The translations under genes were made by a program, and so were the position numbers. A stretch of DNA of 14,705 nucleotides from CAZFRF01 sp964540925 (GTDB lineage: Bacteria > Patescibacteriota > Microgenomatia > Levybacterales > UBA12049): the NCBI GenBank assembly GCA_964540925.1, contig CAZIOR010000016.1:1-14705 (forward strand), in the 5' to 3' direction. Of the stretch, positions 5,450-12,268 are shown piece by piece (position 1 is the stretch's first letter; every line of letters begins with the position of its first letter). Under the pieces are notes generated by a model that saw only the letters and a list, made by a program, of their open reading frames with translations, did not search any database and was not told the origin of the DNA.

Positions 5450-6655
5450 ATGTGGCGAAAGTTTAAAAATTTTTACCATTTAATTAACGCATTCCTTGCG
5501 AATTTACTGTTTTTATTTCCATCAAACAAGTTAGTTGTTATAGGTGTTACGGGTACAGATGGAAAAACTACTACAGTTAATCTTATTTATCATATTCTTA
5601 AAGAATCAGGTAAAAAGGTGGGAATGATTTCAAGTCTTGGTTCAGTTATTTCTAATAAAACTGATCCAATTGGCTTTCATGTAACTACACCAGGTGCATT
5701 TCTTACTCAAAAAATTTTAAGAAAAGCAGTTAGCGCTAAATGTGAATATTTTGTCTTAGAAACCACATCTCATGCAATTGATCAGAATAGAATTGCCGGA
5801 ATTCATTTTAAAATAGCGGTTTTGACTAATGTTACCTCAGAGCACTTAGATTATCACAAAACATACGACAACTATTTAAAAACAAAAGAGAAGCTTTTAA
5901 TGACCTCTGATATCAACATTGTTAATAAGGATGATAAGGCTTATGAAATGTTAGTTAACGCAAAATCTAAGAAAACTAGTGAAAATTGGATAAGCTATGG
6001 ACTTTCAGAGACGGCAGAAATTAATCCTTTGGTCTTCAAAATTCCTAATACAAAAATAATTGGTGATTTTAATAAATATAATATTTTAGCAGCGGTGGCA
6101 ACATGTAGAAAATTAGGAATAGATGATAAGGATATTATTAAAGCCTTACAAACTTTTGAATTACCAAAAGGAAGGCTTGATTTTATTTATAAAGGAAATT
6201 TTAATGTTATGATTGATTTCGCTCATACACCAAATGCTTTCGAGCAACTTTTAAAAAGTCTAAGACCTTTAGTTAAGGGAAAAATAATTCATGTTTTTGG
6301 TTCAGCAGGGGAAAGAGATGTAAATAAAAGACCTTATATGGGTGAAATATCTGCTAGCTTTGCTGATATTATAGTTTTAACAGCAGAAGATCCAAGAGGA
6401 GAAGATGTAAGCGCTATTATTGAAGAAATTGCAGGAGGTATTGAAAATTCCAAGGCAGAAGTTATTAAGATTCCAGACAGAAAGCAAGCCATTACAGCAG
6501 CAATTCAAATGGCTAAAAAAGGAGATTTAGTATTATTAACCGGAAAAGCTGCTGAGGCATCGATGAACATGGGTAATGGTGAGGAGCCATGGGATGAATA
6601 CAGGGTTGCAAATGAAATTCTAGTTTCATTAAACTTAAAGCATGAAGCAAAATAA
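5450..6655 (+). CDS. murE: MurE-like UDP-MurNAc-tripeptide synthetase
   Basis: An ATP-dependent ligase that adds the third stem-peptide residue to UDP-MurNAc-L-Ala-D-Glu. The P-loop is GVTGTDGKTTT (32-42). ETTSHAIDQNRI (104-115) is the MurE hallmark S-H-A-x-x-Q-x-R. TNVTSEHLDYHKT with a Lys at 146 matches the region of the carbamylated lysine, and GDFNKYNILAA and GRLDFI follow as in the family. The C-terminal specificity loop reads EDPRGED (313-319), where diaminopimelate-type enzymes have D-N-P-R. The G-K-G-H-E segment of MurE is altered to GKAAE. At 401 residues it lacks the N-terminal domain of classical MurE (about 490 residues) and starts with a hydrophobic stretch ending FLFPSNKLVVIG. 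The last 14 bases overlap murC. It starts behind its own TATAAT, divergent from the DUF192 gene. MurT is excluded as there is no zinc-ribbon Cys set. Confidence 0.85.
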   Translation: MWRKFKNFYHLINAFLANLLFLFPSNKLVVIGVTGTDGKTTTVNLIYHILKESGKKVGMISSLGSVISNKTDPIGFHVTTPGAFLTQKILRKAVSAKCEYFVLETTSHAIDQNRIAGIHFKIAVLTNVTSEHLDYHKTYDNYLKTKEKLLMTSDINIVNKDDKAYEMLVNAKSKKTSENWISYGLSETAEINPLVFKIPNTKIIGDFNKYNILAAVATCRKLGIDDKDIIKALQTFELPKGRLDFIYKGNFNVMIDFAHTPNAFEQLLKSLRPLVKGKIIHVFGSAGERDVNKRPYMGEISASFADIIVLTAEDPRGEDVSAIIEEIAGGIENSKAEVIKIPDRKQAITAAIQMAKKGDLVLLTGKAAEASMNMGNGEEPWDEYRVANEILVSLNLKHEAK

Positions 6656-8054
6656 GCATATACATTTTGTTGGGGTAAAAGGTGTAGGTATGGCGCCTTT
6701 GGCTGTTATTGCTAAAGAAGCAGGTTTTGAAGTTACGGGTTGCGACCTAGATGAAGTTTTTATTACTGATGAGGTTTTGCAAAAATCAGGAATAGAAGTA
6801 AAAACAGGATTCTCCATAGATCATTTAGAAAGTGTTGATTTGTTAATTACCACAGGAGCGCATGGTGGATTTGATCATCCAGAAGTACGCAGAGCAAAAG
6901 AGCTTGGTATTTCTATGTGGACTCAGGGACAAGCCGTAGGAGAGTTTATGAAAGGTGAAATATTTGGAAGAAGCCTTAAAGGAATTTCTGTAAGTGGAAC
7001 ACATGGAAAAACCACTACAACAGCAATGATTGCGTCTGTATTAAAAGATAGTCGATTAGATCCGTCATTTGTGATTGGAACGGGTAATATTCCATTTTTA
7101 GATTCTAGTGGTCATTATGGAGAAGGAGACTATTTTGTTGCAGAAGCAGATGAATACGCAACTGAGCCAAAATATGATTTAACACCTAAGCTTTTGTGGC
7201 AAAAGCCTCAATTTGCGGTAATAACAAATATTGAGCTCGACCATCCTGATTTATATGCCTCAGTTGAAGATTTATATAAAGCTTTTTTGGCTTTTTCACA
7301 AAACATTGCTACTAACGGAGCGTTAGTCTTAAATATTGATGATGAAATCACTAGAAGGCTTGCAAAAAATGTTGCAGGTCATGTGGTAACTTATGGTTTT
7401 TCAAAAGATGCAGATTTTTATATTGATAAAATTCATATAGATAAAGAAAAAATGTATTTTTGGGTAAATAATAAGGAAACTTCTTTAGGCGAGTTTTCTT
7501 TAAATGTTACTGGGGATCATAATGCATTGAATGCTTTAGCAACTATTATCGTATCATTAGAGCTTGGTTTATCTTTGGCAAACATTAAAACAGCTTTAAA
7601 CAGTTTCAGAGGTACAAGAAGAAGATTTGAATACATTAAAGATTTAGAAAACGGAGCGGTTTTGTATGATGATTATGCTCATCATCCAACTGAAATTAAA
7701 AGTACCCTACAAGCATTTAGAAAAACTTTTCCGAACAAAAAAATTCTCTGTATTTTCCAGCCGCATACTTATTCAAGAACAAAAAAATTATTCGATCAAT
7801 TTAAGTATTCGTTATCTTTAGCAGACGAAGTTATCATTACGGATATTTATTCTTCAGCTAGAGAAGAAAAAGATGAGTCTATCTCCTCACAAATGTTAGC
7901 AAACGAGATCGCAAAACTATTTGGAAGAGTAAAATACGTCGAAAATTTGCCCAATGTGGTAAAATATGTGAACGAAAATACGTATAACTCTGATTGGGTA
8001 ATACTTACAATGGGTGCTGGAAATATATATAAAATTGCAGAGGATTTAAAATAA
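6642..8054 (+). CDS. murC: UDP-N-acetylmuramate--L-alanine ligase MurC
   Basis: MurC attaches L-Ala to UDP-MurNAc in the cytoplasm, using ATP. The 470-residue product is full length. The N-terminal Rossmann-type UDP-binding domain begins HFVGVKGVGMAPLA, close to the family H-x-x-G-I-G-G-x-G-M-S. The central ATPase domain has GTHGKTTTT (119-127, K123), VAEADEYA and TNIELDHPDLY. The C-terminal domain has FRGTRRRFE, YDDYAHHPTEI (342-352) and FQPHTYSRT, the last two being strong MurC signatures. Unlike the MurE- and MurF-like ligases of this cluster it retains its N-terminal domain. The ATG lies within the last codons of the MurE-like gene (14-base overlap) with no clear Shine-Dalgarno, so translation is probably coupled. 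Mpl is less likely given the N-terminal loop. Confidence 0.95.
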   Translation: MKQNKHIHFVGVKGVGMAPLAVIAKEAGFEVTGCDLDEVFITDEVLQKSGIEVKTGFSIDHLESVDLLITTGAHGGFDHPEVRRAKELGISMWTQGQAVGEFMKGEIFGRSLKGISVSGTHGKTTTTAMIASVLKDSRLDPSFVIGTGNIPFLDSSGHYGEGDYFVAEADEYATEPKYDLTPKLLWQKPQFAVITNIELDHPDLYASVEDLYKAFLAFSQNIATNGALVLNIDDEITRRLAKNVAGHVVTYGFSKDADFYIDKIHIDKEKMYFWVNNKETSLGEFSLNVTGDHNALNALATIIVSLELGLSLANIKTALNSFRGTRRRFEYIKDLENGAVLYDDYAHHPTEIKSTLQAFRKTFPNKKILCIFQPHTYSRTKKLFDQFKYSLSLADEVIITDIYSSAREEKDESISSQMLANEIAKLFGRVKYVENLPNVVKYVNENTYNSDWVILTMGAGNIYKIAEDLK

Positions 8055-8057
8055 TAT

Positions 8058-9389
8058 ATGGAAAAATTTATAATTACAGGTGGTAAGAAGCTTAAAGGCC
8101 AAGTATCAATCTTTGGTTCTAAAAACGTGGCTTTAAAACTGTTAGTAGCAGCTTGTTTAACTGATGAAAAGACAGTAATTGATAATGTTCCCCTTATTTC
8201 TGATGTTCATATAATGGCAGAAATTATCGAACACTTGGGAGGGCAAGTAGAATTTAAAGGCAATAAATTAACAATTCAAGTTAAAGAATTTGCAAGTCAA
8301 AAAATTGCTCTAGATAAAGCTGCAGAAATTAGGACTTCATATATGTTTTTAGCTCCTCTTCTTGCTAGAAGTAGACAGTCAATAATTCCAAATCCAGGCG
8401 GCTGCAGAATTGGTGCAAGACCAATCGATAGAGTTGTTGAGGGTTTAAAGAAAATGGGAGTAAAAATCAAATATCAAAGTAGAGATGGATTCTTTCATTC
8501 AGAAGCACCAGATGGATTAAAGGGTGCCTACTATAAATTTGAAAAAAGCACGCATACTGGAACCGAAACAATGATACTAGCAGCGGTTTTAGCAAAAGGA
8601 AAAACAGTTTTGGAAAACGCCGCTCAAGAACCAGAGGTTGATGAATTAATAGAGTTTTTAAAAAGAATGGGCGCAAACATTGTTAGAGAAAAGCCAAGAA
8701 GAATTGTTGTTCAAGGGGTGGAAAAATTACATGGAACAAACTTTAAAGTTTTTCCAGATAGAAACGAAGTAGTAACTTTTGCAGTTGCTGCAGTTATTAC
8801 AAAAGGTGATGTGTTCATTAAAGATGTTCAGAAAAAGGGTTTGGAGGAGTTCTTGGAAATGTTTGATCAAATTGGTGCAGGCTATGAGGTTAAAGCAAAT
8901 GGAATTAGATTCTATTACAAAGGTGAATTAAGGGCCGCTGATGTAACAACTGGATACTATCCTGGTTTTATGACTGACTGGCAGGGTCCATGGGCTGTGC
9001 TTATGACAGTTGCAAATGGCACTTCTATCTTACACGAAAGAGTTTATGAAAACAGATTTACATATGTCGACGAGCTCTTGAAGATGGGAGCAGAAATTGA
9101 ACTTTTTAATCCTGAAATTAAGAACCCAGAAAAATTTTATAATTTTAATATCAAAGATGATAAGAAAAAATTCTTACACGCAGCTAGAATCTCAGGTCCA
9201 GTGGTATTGCATAATGCAATTTTAGATATACCAGATTTAAGAGGTGGCGCAACCTTGGTTTTGGGAGCATTAGCAGCAGAAGGTGAAAGTGTTTTATTTG
9301 GACTTGAATATTTAGACAGAGGATATGAACAGTTTGAGCAAAGACTAAAAAAATTAGGCGCAAATATTCAAAGAATTGAGGAAGAATAA
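8058..9389 (+). CDS. murA: UDP-N-acetylglucosamine 1-carboxyvinyltransferase MurA
   Basis: MurA transfers enolpyruvate from PEP to UDP-GlcNAc, the committed step of peptidoglycan precursor synthesis. The 443-residue protein belongs to the EPSP synthase-like fold family. K22-N23 in FGSKN correspond to the conserved Lys-Asn pair. PGGCRIGARPID has the active-site Cys at residue 116, the residue alkylated by fosfomycin; lineages with Asp there are naturally resistant. YYPGFMTDWQGP corresponds to the P-G-F-x-T-D-x-Q segment and DLRGGATLVLGALAAEG to the region of the PEP-binding Arg. It follows murC by 3 bases without an obvious Shine-Dalgarno and overlaps the next gene by one base (TAATG). The next step, MurB, is not encoded in the window. 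Confidence 0.96.
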   Translation: MEKFIITGGKKLKGQVSIFGSKNVALKLLVAACLTDEKTVIDNVPLISDVHIMAEIIEHLGGQVEFKGNKLTIQVKEFASQKIALDKAAEIRTSYMFLAPLLARSRQSIIPNPGGCRIGARPIDRVVEGLKKMGVKIKYQSRDGFFHSEAPDGLKGAYYKFEKSTHTGTETMILAAVLAKGKTVLENAAQEPEVDELIEFLKRMGANIVREKPRRIVVQGVEKLHGTNFKVFPDRNEVVTFAVAAVITKGDVFIKDVQKKGLEEFLEMFDQIGAGYEVKANGIRFYYKGELRAADVTTGYYPGFMTDWQGPWAVLMTVANGTSILHERVYENRFTYVDELLKMGAEIELFNPEIKNPEKFYNFNIKDDKKKFLHAARISGPVVLHNAILDIPDLRGGATLVLGALAAEGESVLFGLEYLDRGYEQFEQRLKKLGANIQRIEEE

Positions 9390-10126
9390 TGGGTAGAATT
9401 GGTGCAATAATTTTAGCTGCTGGTAAAGGAAGTAGAATGAAAGCAACTACTGTTAATAAGGTTGCAATGCCTCTTATGGATAAGCCAATGATCATTCATA
9501 CAATCGAACGTTTAGAGAAAATGAATATTACAGATATAGTTGTTGTTGTTGGTTTTGCAAAAGAGTCGGTTATGAATGTTTTGGGAAATAAAGTAATTTT
9601 TGCTGTTCAAAATAAAAGATTAGGAACTGCACATGCAGTATCTTGCGGTTTGAAAAAAATCGCCTCAGGAATAGAACATGTATTAGTTGTTAATGGGGAT
9701 GATAGTGCATTTTATACAACTGAAATTTTGGAAAACTTAATTAAAACTCATTCAGAATCAAATGCAGCCTTAACTTTTCTAACAATTGATAGAGATAATC
9801 CAACTGGGCTTGGCAGAATTGTTCGTAATGAAAACGGAAAACTTAGTTCTATCGTAGAAGAAAAAGACGCAACTGACGAACAAAGAAATATTAAAGAAAT
9901 AAACCCAGGATGTTATTTGTTTAGCGTAGAGTTTTTACAAAAATATTTACCAATGGTTAAAAAAAGCTCTGTTTCTGGAGAATATTATATAACTAGCTTG
10001 ATTGATATTGGCATTAAGCACGGTGAAGTAGTGGAGACACAAAAAGCAGGGAATATTGCTTGGAGAGGCGTTAATACAAAAGAAGAACTTTTAGAAGCTG
10101 AGCAGATGATGCAACAGGCTAATTAA
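9389..10126 (+). CDS. GlmU-type UDP-GlcNAc pyrophosphorylase, uridylyltransferase domain only
   Basis: A nucleotidyltransferase likely to make UDP-GlcNAc from GlcNAc-1-phosphate and UTP, feeding MurA next door. The 245 residues cover the N-terminal domain of GlmU: LAAGKGSRMK (9-18) is the nucleotide-binding loop, K24 in VNKVAMPL corresponds to the conserved Lys, QNKRLGTAHAV (74-84) matches the GlmU Q-x-x-x-x-G-T-A/G-H-A-V motif, and VNGDDSAFY holds the metal-binding Asp region. EINPGCYLF is also typical. The left-handed beta-helix acetyltransferase domain of bifunctional GlmU (about 450 residues) is missing, and the gene ends cleanly with TAA, so this is a one-domain form rather than a visible truncation. 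GAGGAAG (9378-9384) lies 4 bases before the ATG, and the start overlaps the murA stop by one base. Another sugar-nucleotide pyrophosphorylase specificity remains possible. Confidence 0.82.
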   Translation: MGRIGAIILAAGKGSRMKATTVNKVAMPLMDKPMIIHTIERLEKMNITDIVVVVGFAKESVMNVLGNKVIFAVQNKRLGTAHAVSCGLKKIASGIEHVLVVNGDDSAFYTTEILENLIKTHSESNAALTFLTIDRDNPTGLGRIVRNENGKLSSIVEEKDATDEQRNIKEINPGCYLFSVEFLQKYLPMVKKSSVSGEYYITSLIDIGIKHGEVVETQKAGNIAWRGVNTKEELLEAEQMMQQAN

Positions 10127-10149
10127 TCCTCTATTTTAGCCACAAGTAT

Positions 10150-10178
10150 TTGTATATAGACTAACTAGGTTATATAAT
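10150..10178 (+). promoter_or_regulatory. Promoter of the mraY-ftsA segment
   Basis: TATAAT at 10173-10178 is preceded after 17 bases by TTGTAT (10150-10155, a 3/6 match with the strong TTG). Eight bases separate the -10 from the ATG of mraY, so the RNA would start within a few bases of the ATG. No Shine-Dalgarno is present. This 60-base gap is the largest plus-strand gap inside the cluster apart from the DUF192 insertion, which supports a separate transcription start here. Confidence 0.55.
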
Positions 10179-10186
10179 ATCGAAAT

Positions 10187-11200
10187 ATGGCACAAATGTT
10201 AGGACTTACTTTGCTTTCTTTAGTAATTACCTTTATTTTGATCATTCCTTTTATTGATTTTTTGTATAAGCTAAAACTTAGAAGGCAAGTTCAAGTAACA
10301 AAAGACATTTTTGACAAACCAACTCCAGTATTTGATAAATTTAATGCTTGGAAAGTAGGAACTCCATTCGGAGGCGGAATTCTTATTATTGGAGTTGTAA
10401 CTGCTTTATTCCTATGGACCATAGGAATATTTAATTTTAAAGTCAATCTTTGGGAACTATTTGTAATTTTGTTTACTTTTATTGCATTTGGAGTATTAGG
10501 TTTTTATGATGACGCTAAAAAATTAGTAAAAGATTCTAAGACACGCACATTTTTTGGTCTTAGATTTAGACATAAATTTATTATTCAGTGGTGCCTTGCT
10601 CTAGTTCCTGCAGTACTTTTGTATTACCATCTTGGATATAGTTTCCTGTTTATCAGAGGTTTGGGCGCTGCCGATATCGGCTTTTTATATATTCCATTTG
10701 CCGCTTTTGTTATTGTTTCTTTTGCCAATGCATTTAATATTGCTGATGGTTTAGATGGTTTGTCTCCAGGGCTTTTGCTTATATGTTTAGTTTCGTTTTT
10801 AGCAATCTCTTATTCTAATGTTGATCAAGGCTTAGGTGCATTCATCGCAATTTTGATGGGAAGTGTTGGTGCTTTTTTATACTTTAACATTTACAGAGCT
10901 AGGCTTTGGCTAGGTGATGTTGGATCAATGGCGCTTGGTGCATCTTTAGGGATAATTGGTTTATTAACAGGAAAGACTTTAGCGATCGTTGTTATCGGCG
11001 GAGTATTTGTTTTAGAAGTTGGATCTTCACTTATTCAAATTTTAGGTAAAAAGTTTTTAAAAAGAAAAATTTTTCCTGTAGCTCCATTGCACTTACTTTT
11101 TCTACATAGAGGTTGGGACGAGCCAAAAATTGTCATGAGGGGTTGGCTTTTGGGAGTTTTCTTTGCAATTTTGGGTTTATACCTCGCGTTCATTAAATAA
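10187..11200 (+). CDS. mraY: Phospho-MurNAc-pentapeptide transferase MraY
   Basis: MraY is an integral membrane enzyme that moves phospho-MurNAc-pentapeptide from UDP to undecaprenyl phosphate, producing lipid I. The 337-residue protein is mostly hydrophobic helices, close to the usual 320-360. It has TPFGGGILI near the N-terminus, GFYDDAKK with D108-D109 (the metal and lipid-phosphate region), NAFNIADGLDGLSPG, and LWLGDVGSMALG with the catalytic-site Asp. In the cytoplasmic loop where most MraY proteins have P-x-H-H-H-F-E-x-K-G-W, this one reads APLHLLFLHRGWDEP: only the first His (H302) of the triplet is kept and an extra His occurs at 307. It begins behind a TATAAT with no Shine-Dalgarno and overlaps ftsW by one base (TAATG). 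A WecA-type transferase is less likely given the context and the NAFNIADGLDGL motif. Confidence 0.92.
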   Translation: MAQMLGLTLLSLVITFILIIPFIDFLYKLKLRRQVQVTKDIFDKPTPVFDKFNAWKVGTPFGGGILIIGVVTALFLWTIGIFNFKVNLWELFVILFTFIAFGVLGFYDDAKKLVKDSKTRTFFGLRFRHKFIIQWCLALVPAVLLYYHLGYSFLFIRGLGAADIGFLYIPFAAFVIVSFANAFNIADGLDGLSPGLLLICLVSFLAISYSNVDQGLGAFIAILMGSVGAFLYFNIYRARLWLGDVGSMALGASLGIIGLLTGKTLAIVVIGGVFVLEVGSSLIQILGKKFLKRKIFPVAPLHLLFLHRGWDEPKIVMRGWLLGVFFAILGLYLAFIK

Positions 11201-12267
11201 TGAAGAAACTCGATCTTGTACTGCTTGCAAGTGTTTATTTTATAACCATTTTTGGTCTTTTTATGATTTATGACGCCTCATCTTATGTAGCTTTTAGGGA
11301 TTTTGCAGATAAATATCATTTTATTAAAGATCAAATCTTTTGGATTATTTTAGGTTCAATTGCTTTAATCTTTTTTGCTCATTTTAATTACAAAAAATTT
11401 TATAATTTAGCATTACCTGGGCTTTTAGTATCAATATTTTTATTGGTTTTAGTTTTTATTCCAGGGCTTGGATTAAAATTATTGGGTGCAAGGCGCTGGA
11501 TTGATTTACATTTTTTTACAATCCAGCCCTCAGAGTTAGTAAAGCTTGCTCTGGCAGTTTATTTAGCAGCTTGGTTTTCTTCTAAAGAAAAAAATAGGTT
11601 GCCTGCTTTTTTGCTGCTTTTATCTTTGATACTCGGTTTAGTAATTTTACAGCCTGATATGGGAACAGGAATTATTATTTTACTGGAAGCAATTGCTGTT
11701 TATTTTTTGTCAGGCGCAAGAGTAATTTACTTTTTTATCCTTGGGCCAATTATTGGTTTTATTGGATTTTTGGTTGCAATTTTTGAGCCTTATAGAGCAG
11801 CAAGGCTTGCAACTTTTCTAAACTTTAATCAGGATGTTGCTGAGTCTTCATATCATGTAAGACAAATCTTGATTGCTTTGGGATCAGGAGGACTAATGGG
11901 AGTTGGTCTTGGTAATTCATTGCAAAAGTATGCATATCTTCCAGAAAGCGCGACTGATTCTATTTTTGCAATTATCGCAGAGGAGTTAGGTTTTTTAGGC
12001 GCTGTTGCAATTATTTTAATTTTTATTGTTATTATTTGGCGAGGTTTTATTATTGCTAGAAACGCTAATGATTTATTTGGTAAACTTTTAGCAGGAGGTA
12101 TTTCTACGTTTTTAGCTGGACAAATTTTAATTAATTTAGCTGCTCAAACTGCCTTAGTTCCTTTAACGGGTATACCATTGCCTTTTATTTCTCACGGGGG
12201 AAGTGCTTTGATTATGAATTTAACATCAATTGGAATCTTACTGAATATTAAGAGACAATCAAGTTAA
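11200..12267 (+). CDS. ftsW: SEDS glycosyltransferase FtsW
   Basis: A SEDS-family polytopic membrane protein that polymerises lipid II into glycan strands with a class B PBP partner, here presumably the FtsI of the same cluster. The 355 residues contain about ten hydrophobic helices. Recognisable segments are YDASSYVA in the first periplasmic part, GARRWIDLHFFTIQPSEL (the SEDS R-W-I-x-x-x-x-x-x-Q-P-S-E signature), LQPDMGTG, and LPESATDSIFAIIAEELG, in which D253 matches the essential SEDS aspartate. GIPLPFISHGGSALI near the end is the P-F-x-S-x-G-G-S signature. Location between mraY and murG is the standard ftsW position and favours FtsW over RodA, though sequence alone separates the two poorly. 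The start overlaps the mraY stop by one base, and murG follows after one base. Confidence 0.93.
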   Translation: MKKLDLVLLASVYFITIFGLFMIYDASSYVAFRDFADKYHFIKDQIFWIILGSIALIFFAHFNYKKFYNLALPGLLVSIFLLVLVFIPGLGLKLLGARRWIDLHFFTIQPSELVKLALAVYLAAWFSSKEKNRLPAFLLLLSLILGLVILQPDMGTGIIILLEAIAVYFLSGARVIYFFILGPIIGFIGFLVAIFEPYRAARLATFLNFNQDVAESSYHVRQILIALGSGGLMGVGLGNSLQKYAYLPESATDSIFAIIAEELGFLGAVAIILIFIVIIWRGFIIARNANDLFGKLLAGGISTFLAGQILINLAAQTALVPLTGIPLPFISHGGSALIMNLTSIGILLNIKRQSS

Positions 12268-12268
12268 T

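Noticed and set aside
5450..6655. MurT-type amidotransferase partner instead of MurE
   Set aside because: There are no zinc-ribbon cysteines and no GatD-like gene adjacent, and the S-H-A-x-x-Q-x-R motif is that of MurE.
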